This document shows, piece by piece, positions 49,206-59,045 of a DNA stretch of 64,000 nucleotides. Every line of letters begins with the position of its first letter. Within the stretch, counting starts at the first letter, position 1. The DNA is taken from assembly GCA_036768485.1 (NCBI GenBank), contig JAVLUZ010000145.1, positions 14,594,304 through 14,658,303 on the forward strand. Direction: 5' to 3'. A program made the position numbers and the translations under genes. Source of the DNA: Mermis nigrescens. Taxonomy: Eukaryota; Nematoda; Enoplea; Mermithida; Mermithidae. The notes below the pieces were generated by a model, which ran no database searches, was not told where the DNA came from, and worked only from the letters and a program-made list of their open reading frames with translations.

Positions 49206-50533
49206 ATGAACGAGCCTCAGAATATGCGCTACGATTTTACTCTTGGGGATAACGTTTACTGCTTGGAGTCTACTTGGAACGACTTCACGAATATTAGCTT
49301 CAGAATATGCAAGAAGTACGGCACGAGATTAACCTTATACCCAACGCGTCAAGGGGTCAACCTAATGAGCCGGCAGTACCAGAATTGGGTGAATGCTTCG
49401 CCGTTAAATTCGAATGCCCTATTATTTAATTCTCATCTTGACCCCATTGACCTCACGTACGGTCTGATAGCCTCGGTCGAAACAGGAATACTCGATAAAA
49501 AATTTTATGCCTGAGAGACTCGGACAAAGGACGTGAAATTGTGTTGACGCCTGAACAATTTTACGAGTGGCAGCGCCAACGAGGCGAAATTGTGGAGGCC
49601 ATCGAAAAACTGGTAGGTAAGGAAAACTTTCAACTTCGAAAAACACTTAAATTCTATACTTTTTGATTTTCCTGTTTTGGTAACATAAATTTTTTACGCA
49701 CTTTTATGTTTTTTTGCATTGAAGGTACTTGATACGCTTCAGGTATATATTTATTGAAAAAATAAATAAATGTTTTATAAAAGTTAATGCTAATTTATAT
49801 TTTTCAAATAAATAAATAATAAATACAAAATATTATAAAAACTAAATAAAACGATTAGGCTTTGAATATATACACATATTTGCACTTAAATTTGATAAAA
49901 CTAATTTCAAGGAGCTGTTGCGCTGGTGCCCCAAAAGAGAACGTTGCTGGCTTAAAACAATGTGAAGAAAAAATTGCGCGCCGAATCGCGAGACAATTTG
50001 CCGGAAATAAATAAAAGTACATAATCTATTTGATTAAATATGAAAGTATAAGCATAAATTATAGAATTTGAAACATTAACTACTTTTTATCATTTTCACG
50101 AAATTCGGACCGTAAAACTTGCTATCGTACGCAATCATAAATTTTTTATAGTAATTGCTATATTGTGCGTGAAAAAACAATTTATGTAAAAGATTACATA
50201 AAAAGGTCATAGTGAGTTCAGTTTTATAAATTGTAAATTTTTTTGTATGTCAATACAATTTTTTCCTAAAAACATTAATCAAATATGCGCGTTTAATTTT
50301 ACGAGTTTTAAAGATTTTTTCTCAAAAAATGTAAATTTTAGCCGCTGGACCCTCTTGATGATAACTTAATGGTACGCGATCCAGTCGAAAATATCTTCGA
50401 AAATATTGCGACTAATGGTACATTCGACGACCCGAAATTGCTTGAAGACGCGCAAAGTTTTGATTCTAGCGATTCTGAAATCTCTACAACATCCGGCAAG
50501 GCGAAATCAGATTCGCTGTTGCTTAATAAGTAA
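49206..50533 (+). pseudogene. Tandem PC4-like protein gene, right arm
   Basis: Starts MNEPQNMRYDFTLGDNVYC. The first 60 residues follow the PC4/p15 single-stranded-DNA-binding fold pattern (F.LG..V..., FRICKKYG, YPTRQGVNLMSRQYQNW). The first frame ends at 49514. A -1 shift in AAAAAATTTT (49496-49505) gives a second PC4-like end, GREIVLTPEQFYEWQRQ then IVEAIEKL. Donor CTG|GTAGGT (49613) and acceptor TTTTAG (50341) join in phase to an acidic exon 50342-50533 (DPLDDNLMVRDPVENIFENI ... SFDSSDSEIS) ending TAA. PC4 proteins bind melted or single-stranded DNA in transcription and replication; that role here is inference. Confidence 0.7.
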
Positions 50534-50979
50534 TAGGTAGTGAATCTTAAACTCGTATATTTTAGCGAGGCGATGAATAGTTATTAATTTTTTATTACTC
50601 GGCAAATCATAGAAATATTGTTATTATTCGCTGAATTTTTCTTATTTTATGTACGTAGAGCAATGTAGCAATATAAATATTTAAATCAGTAGACTAAAAA
50701 TTTATATATTTAGATATTACATGCGTGCATATTTAGCGTTATCCTACACAGTAAATAATTAAATTCGCGGACTGTAATTTTCTTTTTGATAGGCGTTAAT
50801 TAATGCATTTCTATTCATTGTAATTTAAATTTGTGTTATCTGTGCTTTTTGACCTTATGAACATTTTCCGCACGTTCTGGGAGTCTACCGATTCGTGGGA
50901 GTTTAGATTTCCATGCTCATAATTCTAATTTTTATCCAAATTGGGAGTTACGCATATAATTAGTGCAAGCATTACGCGT

Positions 50980-51430
50980 ACATAATTTTAGCACGATGCA
51001 ACAAAATTGATTTATCTGATAATCCCAATCCATGAGCCATAAAGCTTAGTGGTCGTTAAATGCGTGTGCACATAATTTTAGCGCACTGCAAATCTCGGTC
51101 CGGGGGCTATAAAGCTTAGCGGTGTATGTACATAATTTTAGCGCAATTGCAAATCTCGATCCACGGGCCTGAAAGCTTAGTGGTGTTATGTACATAATTT
51201 TAGTACAATGCAACAAAATTGGTTTATTCCCTAATCCATGGGCCATGGGCAGATTTATGGACCCCCTTAGTTTGGGGCGGGAAGGGGGCGTATAGCTAAG
51301 TGGTCTTTAAACGTGTATGTACATAATTTTAGTGCAATGCGACCTAAAAATTGATTTATCCGATAATCCGGGGGCCAGAAAGCTTAGTAGTCATTAAAGG
51401 TTAAAGTACATAATTTTAGCGCAATGCAAC
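50980..51430 (+). repeat. Subterminal repeats, right end
   Basis: Mirror image of the array at 42740-43200 (TATGTACATAATTTTAGCGC with AAAGCTTAGTGG). Confidence 0.8.
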
Positions 51431-51714
51431 GCTGAAAAGTTTATGAACGAAAATATCACACAATGCAACAAGATCGGTTTATCCCTTAATCCTGATCCAT
51501 GGGTAGATTTATGATCCCCTGGATATGCTAATTTGGGGTGGGAAGGATGCGCATAGCCGATTAATATAGGTACAGTGGCTCGCCTCCGGGGGTATAATGA
51601 CGTCAGCTTGCTTGCTTGATCGTAATACGTCATAATTTCGTATCTAGTGCATGTGCACTTAGCAAGCATCCTTCATCATATACCCCCAGGGTAGCGGGTA
51701 TTACTACTAGCCTT

Positions 51715-53047
51715 GGTAACCCCAGTTTTTAAAAAAGGAAACCCCCATTCCGTAGAAAATTTTAGACCAATTTCACTCACGTGTATTTTTCGCAAAATTA
51801 TGGAGTCAATAATAAATGATTGTATCATAAACTATTTTAATCGAAACAATTTGTTGAACCCACAGCAATTCGGTTTTATGAAAAACAAATCGTTTGATTC
51901 TCAATTACTAAAATGCAAAAATATTTGGACTAAGAATTTAGATAATCGGATTCCTACTGACATAGTTTATGTAGATTTTTGTAAAGCCTTAGATTCTGTT
52001 GTTCATTCTAAACTGTTACGGAAAGTTGAATATGTGGGAATTTCTGGAGTTTTGCTAAACTGGATTCGATCATTTTTATCAGGCAGATCACAGAAGGTAA
52101 AAATTGACGGTCATATATCTAATTCATTGCCAGTAATAAGCGGTGTTCCTCAAGGAAATGTTCTGGGTCCCACGTTATTTTTGATCTTTATAAACGATTT
52201 AGTAGATTCGATTAAAAATAGCAATGTAATGCTGTTTGCTGACGATTTGAAAATTTTCAACAAATCTGAAAATTCCATCCTGTTACAGTCTGATCTTGAT
52301 TCATTGCATTCTTGGACCGATAAATGGCAACTGAAAATTAGCTACGAAAAATGTGCAACGTTATATTTGGGTTACGGAAATCCGGAAGTGGGCTATAAGT
52401 TAGGTCTATCTGAGTTAAAAAATGCTGAAAATTGTATGAAGGACCTTGGTATCTACATATCTAATGATTTATCATCAGGCATTCATTGTACAAATATTGC
52501 GTCTAAAGCTGCTAGAGTCGCATCCTTAATACACAAAACATTCGTCTCAAAAAATACCGATTTGATGATCAGAGCTTTTAAAACATACGTTAGACCTATC
52601 CTTGAATACGGATCCGTTGTCTGGAATCCATACCAAATTGGAGATATTACACGACTTGAAAAAGTACAAAGAAAATTTACAAAAAAATTATTTTGGAATA
52701 AAACTTTATTGTATGATGAAAGATTGAATATCCTAAACTTAGAATGACTCGAAACCCGTCGTATCCACACTGATCTTGTTTTTGCCTTTAAAATTGTTAA
52801 ACACAAAATATTGACATTTAATGAATTTTTTGAGCTTGCGCCTGATAGAAGTACTAGATACGTAAATAACATGAAACTGTTCATCAAACAATCACGTTTA
52901 GATTGTAGAAAACATGACTTTGCGAACAGGGTGGCTAAAATTTGGAACATTCTCCCGCAGAATACAGTTGACTGTAATAACCCAATAGCTTTTAGGAATA
53001 TGATTTCGGAAATTGATTTTAGTGTTTATCTTAAGGAGCGTACGTAA
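51715..53047 (+). CDS. ORF2 part 3: reverse transcriptase and C-terminus
   Basis: Continues ORF2 in frame. RT motifs: TPVFKKGNPHSVENFRPISL, NPQQFGFMKNKS, VYVDFCKALDSV, ISGVPQGNVLGPTLFLIFIN, catalytic FADDLKIF, WQLKISYEKCATLYLG, YVRPILEYGSVVWNP. One TGA at 52743-52745 interrupts it; the other copy has CGA at that place (near 32897). It then stays open to 53047 (NILPQNTVDCNNPIAFRNMI). Synthesises cDNA at the nicked target. Confidence 0.92.
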
Positions 53048-53084
53048 GAGCATTGTGCCTTACGCTCCTGGTACCATCGTATTA

Positions 53085-53490
53085 TCTGTTGCTTTATGCA
53101 CATACTTTGTTTTATGCAGATTGTGTATTATGTTCACATTGACAATGCGTTTTTACCTACTTTTTATATGTTTTCTTTAATACTTTTACCGAATAAATTT
53201 TCTTTATTCTTTCTCTTCCTTTCTTTCTAGTGCATACTCTATTTGCAGGCGAGTTGCTATAAAACTGGATTCGTCGGTATTGTTGCTTTATTTTAAGCCG
53301 CATACGTAATCGATTTACATTGCCTCAAAAATTGTGATCCATGCATAAAATTTCGTGTGATAGACTATAATCATGAAATGTCGGTAGTAAACCTAAAAGA
53401 TTGCTGTGTAGGTCTTTATTCTGTGTTTAATTACATATTTGAATATCTATACTGTATTCGCTTCAGATAAATTCAGCGCAGGGTTGCTAA
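53085..53490. other. Retroelement 3' region and flank
   Basis: After GGTACCATCGTATTATC the sequence runs on with T-rich DNA not shared with the copy at 33240, which ends there in (ATT)n. No gene recognised. Confidence 0.4.
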
Positions 53491-53830
53491 GTCGGGGTTT
53501 CCCTCACCGTTTTTTTCCACTTTTTGGTCTATTTGTCAACCAAAATTTTAGGAGATGGAAAAAAATTTTTGGGCTTGGTTGGCATTTGTGGAAAATTTTT
53601 GTAATGTTAAAAATGCGTTTTAGAGAGGTAAAACTTTTTTGAATTTTTTCGGCGCTTCGCGCCGAATTGATTCAATTCTTACTTGTTACTAATCTTTAAC
53701 CTCTCTAAAACGCATTCTAACATTACAAAAATTTTCCACAAATGCCAACCAAGCCCAAAAATTTTTTCCATTCCCCAAAACTGTGGTCGACAAATAGACC
53801 AAAAAGTTGGAAAAAACGGTGGTCTATAGT
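53490..53830. repeat. Foldback element with hairpin-motif loop
   Basis: CCGTTTTTTTCCACTTTTTGGTCTATTTGTC... (53507-53640) is mirrored by 53690-53825 (...GACAAATAGACCAAAAAGTTGG). Arms are about 135 bases, with TTCGGCGCTTCGCGCCGAA near the apex (53649). Confidence 0.85.
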
Positions 53831-54060
53831 GCAAGTTCAGTGCCGAGTCAAATAATTAATATTTATTTGCATTGCTTATTTTTAAGTTTTTTGAGTTGTT
53901 TCATTGCTGGAGGTTGACAACACTGATTAAGCGTATATACGTTTCTGCTGCAGGGGGCACTGATTATTGGCCAATGTTGGCCCCGAATTTTTCGTTAAAG
54001 GCCAATATTGGCCAATAACGCGTGCATTAGGGGCCAATTTTTGCAAGATTTAAAATTCTT

Positions 54061-54135
54061 AAAAAGCTACACATCTGTGGGTTTCGAACCCCGTACTTTC
54101 ATGTTGGTAAACTCACGCGCGTACACTGCGCCATA
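54061..54135 (-). other. tRNA-like sequence (SINE-type)
   Basis: Minus strand TATGGCGCAGTGTACGCGCG (A-box-like) and GGGGTTCGAAACCC (B-box-like). The acceptor stem does not pair well, so it is a SINE-type relic rather than a functional tRNA gene. Confidence 0.5.
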
Positions 54136-54390
54136 GCGAAATAGTGATCAGTAATCTGAAGAATGATACTAATGCTATCTGTTATATACAGTACCTATGT
54201 ATACGCAGTTGCAATTTTTTGTTTGAAAGAGATTGCTTATGCTATCCTTTATGTCTAAGTAGTTTGAATTGTATGGTAGGTATTTCTAATTGTCGTTGGT
54301 TTGTCTTACGTATTGCAAAATCCTACATATGTACCTACATAAATACATATGTACGTACCTGTGTGCATAAATATTATAATGCCATGTCAG

Positions 54391-54916
54391 CATACGTGGG
54401 CAGCAAGAAAATTCCGGGGGGGGTGCAAGATTTTTGAAGGTCAAAAAATGGCCTTAAAAATGGTGGTATGGCGATAAAACACCATTTTTCGACGTTTCTC
54501 ATCAAGCACTATCCATTGGGATCAAAAAATTTCGAAAAAAACGAAAAAAATTTCCTAAAATTGAGTTCTGGGGGGTTATTTTGATTTCTGGGGAGTATTT
54601 TGGTTTCTGGGGGGTGCACACCATACGTGGGCAGCAAGAAAATTCTGGGGGGTCCAAGATTTTTTGAAGGTCAAAAAATGGCCTTAAAAATGGTGATATG
54701 GCGATAAAAACATCATTTTTCGACGTTTCTCATCAAGCACTATCCATTGGCATCAAAAAATTGCGAAAAAAACGAAAAAAATTTTCAAAAATTGATTTCT
54801 GGGGGGGTCTTTTGATTTCTGGGGGTCTTTTGGTTTCTGGGGGGTCCAGACCCCCCCCGCAGATCCCCCCACGCCCATGTGTGGTGCACACCCCAAACCC
54901 CCCACGCCCAGGTGTG
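54391..54916 (+). mobile_element. R1 MITE with a second R1 inside
   Basis: Ends CATACGTGGGCAGC...CCCAGGTGTG, exact duplication CATGTCAG (54383-54390, 54917-54924). The inner R1 sits at 54622-54883. Confidence 0.93.
54622..54883 (+). mobile_element. Inner R1 MITE, 262 bp
   Basis: Exact duplication GTGCACAC (54614-54621, 54884-54891) within the outer R1's own end. Same orientation as the outer copy. Confidence 0.93.
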
Positions 54917-54982
54917 CATGTCAGTATGCGATTTCAAATAGCTAAGTAGAGGTTACCTACCTATGTAGCAGGACAATAGGTA

Positions 54983-55497
54983 TAGTCTGTTTCATTTATT
55001 CGAGAGCTTTTTAGTCAATTTTTTTTAAGGGTTACAGTAAGCGAAACTAGACGATTTACTGTAATTGGGCAAATCAGCTCAGTGAGGGCGAGTGGCTGGA
55101 ATTCTTCCATTTTAAATGCACTAATCCGTCCATATAAATTTAATTTAGGCATTTAATCAGCACTTGGACATGCTACAGTAAGTGCGCTGAATAAAAAGCT
55201 GTCGGCTGGAATCGAACCTGGGTTGCTTAGATGACAAGCGAACGTTCCACCACTGAGCCTAGTCTATTGTGTTTAAAATGTCAACTTAGGATTAGCTGAA
55301 TACGTGATTTTATCTGTAAGTTGATTGATCTGCTGGAAGACGAGAATTAATTATGCCGCTAAAAATGTAATTGAAAAACCCTTCTTTGCTACGTAGCTAC
55401 AGTGAGATCCAGCGACCTACAGTAAATAAGAAAAAAGGATTACTGTAGCCCTCAAAATCATTCATTGAAAAAGCTCTCGGATAAATGAAAAAGACTA
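54983..55497. mobile_element. TA-flanked MITE, 515 bp
   Basis: Inverted ends TAGTCTGTTTCATTTATTCG / TAGTCTTTTTCATTTATCCG followed by AGAGCTTTTT on both, with TA on each side (Tc1/mariner-like by duplication). Carries TACAGTAA repeats and the tRNA-like segment below. A diverged relative may lie at 55526-55765. Confidence 0.75.
55201..55262 (-). other. tRNA-like segment inside the MITE
   Basis: Minus strand GGCTCAGTGGTGGAACGTTC (A box) and AGGTTCGATTCCAGCC (perfect B box). No matching 5' acceptor strand, so not a clear tRNA gene. Could act as an internal pol III promoter. Confidence 0.55.
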
Positions 55498-56084
55498 TAC
55501 GTATAAAGGTACCTACGCAACTATAGTATGTTTCATTTGATCGAGGGTTTTTCGAAAAATTTTAAAGTGGCTACAAAAGTGTTTTATACTAGTGCGACAG
55601 CAAATAGGTATATTCTATAGAATATCGAGTTGCATTATGATCTTTGATACTGCTAAGAGGCAAGACTGCATCATATAGGTATATGTAATTATAGGTCACT
55701 TTAGTGGCCTGGTTTATGCGGACTAAATTCAGCGGAAAAGCTTTCCAATAAACGAAACAGCTGGTCATACAGATTCGGCGTGTGATATCTTACGCTTTAC
55801 AGTAGGTTAAAACTCTCTTAAATATTTACTAATGAAAATAGTATTTTTTCAGCAGGTTCTAATTTTTCTACATAATATGTTTATCATTATATGCTGTATT
55901 TTTAATAATATTGGCCCCTAATGCACGCGTTATTGGCCAATATTGGCCTTTAACGAAAAGTTTGGGGCCAACATTGGCCAATAATCAGTGCCGCTGCAGG
56001 GTTGCCTGATGCAGTGACATTGCACTGAAGCTGATAATTGTTTGTATTTAATCTAAATGTTACCCGTAATATTCAAAGATTTTA

Positions 56085-56330
56085 ATTATTCATACCTATT
56101 GCTCACTCTAACTTGCAAAATTTTTATTTTTTATAAATATATTGCAGTTCGGAACGATCTTCCAGATTTCATTGTTTCTTCCCCTAAATTACACATATTT
56201 AAAACTCGTTTAGCAAACTTTGATTTATCTAGATACCTAGTGGGGCGCGCTGGAAATTCGTCATTTCATTGACTCGTGTGTCCTATTGTTAATACACTTA
56301 CAACATCCGTATATGAATTATCTTTGGTTT
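56085..56330 (+). pseudogene. Non-LTR retroelement fragment (family C tail)
   Basis: KIFIFYKYIAVRNDLPDFIV, SSPKLHIFKTRLANFDLSRY and LVGRA parallel the C-terminus at 29121-29350. Only the tail survives. Confidence 0.7.
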
Positions 56331-57399
56331 TGTATTTTTACCAGTTTCGTTTTAGCAATTAACTTATTTTTTCATCTTGAATTCAGTGTATTTTAAAGCG
56401 TTTGGTGCACGATTTAGTGCAACAAGCTTTTAATGCAATTTTTAGTGCAAGTAGGACTTTCTTACTTCAGTTTTTAGTTTGTGCCAGATATATTTTGCCT
56501 CAGAAATCGCCAAAATTTTTGGCGCTTCACGTCAAAAAGTGTGGGACCTTCACGGAAAAGGCATTTGTGTCACAAATATTTGTGAACTGAGGCTTACACC
56601 TGATATAGCATCATTACAAATATATATTTACTTAGTGATCGACCGGGGCCCCGGCTATCCCCGGCCATTTTTCAGCATCCCCGGCCCCGGCCGAGGCAAG
56701 GTCAAAAAATGGCCGGGGCCGGGTAAAAATTTAGTGTAATTCGTATTTTGTACAGGATGATACTGCCAGTTATTTATCAATGGGCAAGTGTTAATTTTGA
56801 GAACTGTACTGATTCGACCATATGTATACTTAGTCCTTGTTATATCTTTGCTACTGTGTATAAATGAGCTTTTACTGAATAAATGTTCAGGACAATCTGC
56901 ATGTTTTTGATTCCTTCACTTAATTAATCAAACCAAATGCTACTTTTATCTCATTTATTCGCAGCTAGTGGCTAAAAGATTTATAGTTGACAAATACGTT
57001 CTATTTCTAGGTGGAAATTGTACCTTTTCAAAAACTATTTTCACAAGCAACACTTTTACAATTAATTGAATGGGAACTGCCTGCTTTAAAACTCGTTTCT
57101 TGTGTAATAGTTATTAGGACGGAAGTTAATTAATAGGCGAATGTAAAATGCGTTGCAGAATTACGTTCGATCCGATAAACTATATATGTCTCATTTATCA
57201 CGTCCAATACCTATTCCGCCCAATCGCTACATCTCTGTGATTCCACTACTTCTGTTTCTGGTTTTGTTAATAACGATTATTACTTCTGTTTTTCATCGGA
57301 GCTTTCTCATTTATATTCACAGTCTTTGTTTCTTATTTTAACTTGCTTGGAAAATTTATGCTTAGGGCATTGACTGTGTGCCATCATTCCTATTCGCTT

Positions 57400-57770
57400 T
57401 CAGGGGTAGTGAAATCAAAAAAATTTTAAGTGCCCTTTTTACCGTAAAAACGCTTGATATGCGCTGAGAACACGCTTTTTAAGCATTTCTGATGATGCTC
57501 TTCCTTTTTAGAACATGAAAACACGAAAAAATGTCAAAGAATTGCATTAAATTGACTAAATACAGTCAAAAAGTTACTATGTAATGCCAATTTGGCGCGA
57601 AGCTCCAAAAATTTGACAATTTCGAGCCATTTGAACGCTATAAACGCTTAAATCTAGACACTTCCTATGATTTTTCTAAGAAAGTGTGAATTCTGGGGGA
57701 GTAATTTTTTGCGGAAGGTGAAAATTGGGGGAGGGTGAAAACCCCCCAAACCCCCATGATCATGTATGCT
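57400..57770 (+). mobile_element. R5 element copy
   Basis: AAGTGCCCTTTTTACC, GGCGCGAAGCTCC near 57595, GTGAATTCTGGGGGAG, end CCCCCATGATCATGTATG. Same layout as 3395-3775. Confidence 0.65.
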
Positions 57771-57789
57771 CGCTTCTATAAGTTAGCTC

Positions 57790-58100
57790 TCAATAAAATA
57801 CCTCAGCCCGCGTATTAAATCTGTGTCCAGCAAACGTTAATCAAGTCAGCTCGTGATTTAGCTAATCGTTCAAGAATTCGATTGAAGGCATAAAATCTTC
57901 AGAAGCTCTTATTTCTAAAGCATAATTTACGAGCAATTGGATTCAATACGTGGAAGCTCTTAAGCACTTAGGCTGATGAACATATAGAATGCGGCGCAAG
58001 CAGCAGCAGTAGCAGTAGTGAAGATTCAAATAATATTGAGTGTGATAATAGCAGTGACATAGAATTTATTGATGACTCAGACAATGAAACACTGGACTAA
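57790..58100 (+). pseudogene. hAT transposase C-terminus, decayed
   Basis: SARDLANRSRIRLKA, stop, NLQKLLFLKHNLRAIGF: the hAT C-terminal dimerisation (RNRL..EN.EKLLFL..N) pattern, with in-frame stops near 57818, 57890 and 57972. Ends in a Ser/Asp/Glu-rich tail (SSEDSNNIECDNSSDIEFID). Confidence 0.7.
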
Positions 58101-58470
58101 ATGTTTCTTGTGATATAATTAGTAATAAAACTTGATTTGAAAAGGCGCACCTAACTTTGCGCTTGCCATTTACTACTGAATGGAGCAGTCGCTCATTATT
58201 TCTCTTCCTATGCCCACCCCAAGTATGTGTCATGCAATAATATTTTCCTTGTCTGACTCGGGCCCCGGCCGGGGCCGGGATTTTTTTAGCCGTGGTACCG
58301 CCTCGGCCCCGGCCAAAAAAGTCCCCGGTCGATCACTATGTACTTTCACATTAATTTTCAGGAAAACTGGAGATGGCTGAGTGGGGACAATTTCCAAAAC
58401 TAGTATACTTACTATGAAATGACCCGAAATATTTTTGTTTAATTACTTTTATTAAAGGCGGACACCCAAA

Positions 58471-58860
58471 CAGTGATCGGACCAAGGGTACTTTTTGGAC
58501 CTCGGTCAATTTGTTTTAATCTGTTAAGAAAAATATAGGTGCGCTAACAACTTGTCCAGATAGAGAATTACAAACTGAGATAACTCGATTACAAAAGTCA
58601 AATTTTCTGCAATTTGTGTTTGCTCGATTAACAAAAAATTCGCACAAATTCATTGATCAATTTGAATTCATATTCAATTTAAAGAAAACGCCAGAAGGTA
58701 GAATTTGTTGCCTAATAATAGAGAACGCTAAAGTAAGATCGTTATACAGACGCCGCTGTTATACAAACAGTTTAAAATCCTTGCCTCGGCCGAGGCCGAG
58801 GCATGATATGTACGAAGTTAATGATATGTCGAAGGAAGGATACACATAACTCAGTTATGA
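58471..58860 (+). mobile_element. Second GC-rich-ended element fragment
   Basis: Starts CAGTGATCGGACCAAGGG. Contains an 80-codon open stretch (CPDRELQTEITRLQKSNFLQ, FIDQFEFIFNLKKTPEGRIC) with no family I can name, ending by CCTCGGCCGAGGCCGAGGC. The end sequence matches the hAT relic family above. Confidence 0.5.
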
Positions 58861-58884
58861 TTATCATGTTGCACTGCTCACAAG

Positions 58885-59045
58885 CACACATGGGCGTGGG
58901 GGCGGAGGGTTGTACTGTACCCCCAGTAGTTGAAATACACCTCGCAGATTACTTTAAACCTTAGAATTCTGTTTTTAGTAACATTTTTGGCGATTTACCC
59001 TATCCTGACCACCCTCCTCCAGAATTTTAGTACTGCCCATATATG
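58885..59045 (-). mobile_element. R1 MITE, internally shortened, 161 bp
   Basis: Ends CACACATGGGCG...GCCCATATATG with exact duplication CTCACAAG (58877-58884, 59046-59053). Confidence 0.9.

Larger units (their letters stand above)
42462..51708. mobile_element. Palindromic Polinton-like element, 9,247 bp
   Basis: Inserted in ORF2 with an exact 6-base duplication AGCCTT (42456-42461, 51709-51714). The intact site GAAGCCTTGGTAACC is seen in the other copy near 31869. Termini are AGTAGTAATACCCGC and its complement. 5'-AG ends, a short AGT repeat and 6-base duplications are the Polinton/Maverick signature. It is two near-identical arms (42462-47042 and 47120-51708) around a 77-base spacer (47043-47119). 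Each arm holds subterminal repeats, a PC4-like gene and a C2H2/acidic gene. No DNA polymerase B, integrase, protease, ATPase or capsid gene is recognised, so it is non-autonomous or a new minimal type. Confidence 0.85.
47120..51708. repeat. Right arm of the palindrome
   Basis: 4,589 bases, mirror of the left arm. The genes here read left to right, away from the centre toward the terminus. Confidence 0.95.
34190..53090 (+). mobile_element. Near full-length non-LTR retroelement (family A), split twice
   Basis: ORF1 region 34250-35271, then ORF2 as 35392-36615, 42247-42461 and 51715-53047. Removing two inserts with one copy of each target duplication makes the ORF2 frame continuous across both breaks, so one element about 4 kb long is spread over 19 kb. 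PHD-finger ORF1, AP endonuclease, RT and no RNase H place it near the CR1/Jockey group (clade uncertain). The 3' UTR runs to about 53090 and beyond. Confidence 0.88.
53955..55992. mobile_element. 2.0 kb inverted-repeat element with GCCAATATTGGCC ends
   Basis: Inverted ends of about 85 bases (GGCACTGATTATTGGCCAAT..., GGCCAATATTGGCCAATAAC, GCGTGCATTAGGGGCC), flanked by exact 8-base duplication GCTGCAGG (53947-53954, 55993-56000). Carries a tRNA-like segment, nested R1 copies and a TA-flanked MITE. No transposase seen. Confidence 0.88.
56636..58345 (+). mobile_element. hAT element relic with GC-rich ends
   Basis: Left end TAGTGATCGACCGGGGCCCC, right end complementary (CCCCGGTCGATCACTA). Both ends carry CCGGCC/GGCCGG repeats. 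Encloses a decayed hAT transposase C-terminus (57790-58100) and an R5 copy (57400-57770). Flanks are not a clean duplication. Confidence 0.7.

Noticed and set aside
42462..51708. Long-read foldback artefact
   Set aside because: The outer flanks are not mirrored; they are consecutive codons of one retroelement with a 6-base duplication, and the arms carry differences.
54061..55262. Functional tRNA genes
   Set aside because: B boxes are good, but acceptor stems do not pair and the segments lie inside repeats. Called tRNA-like only.
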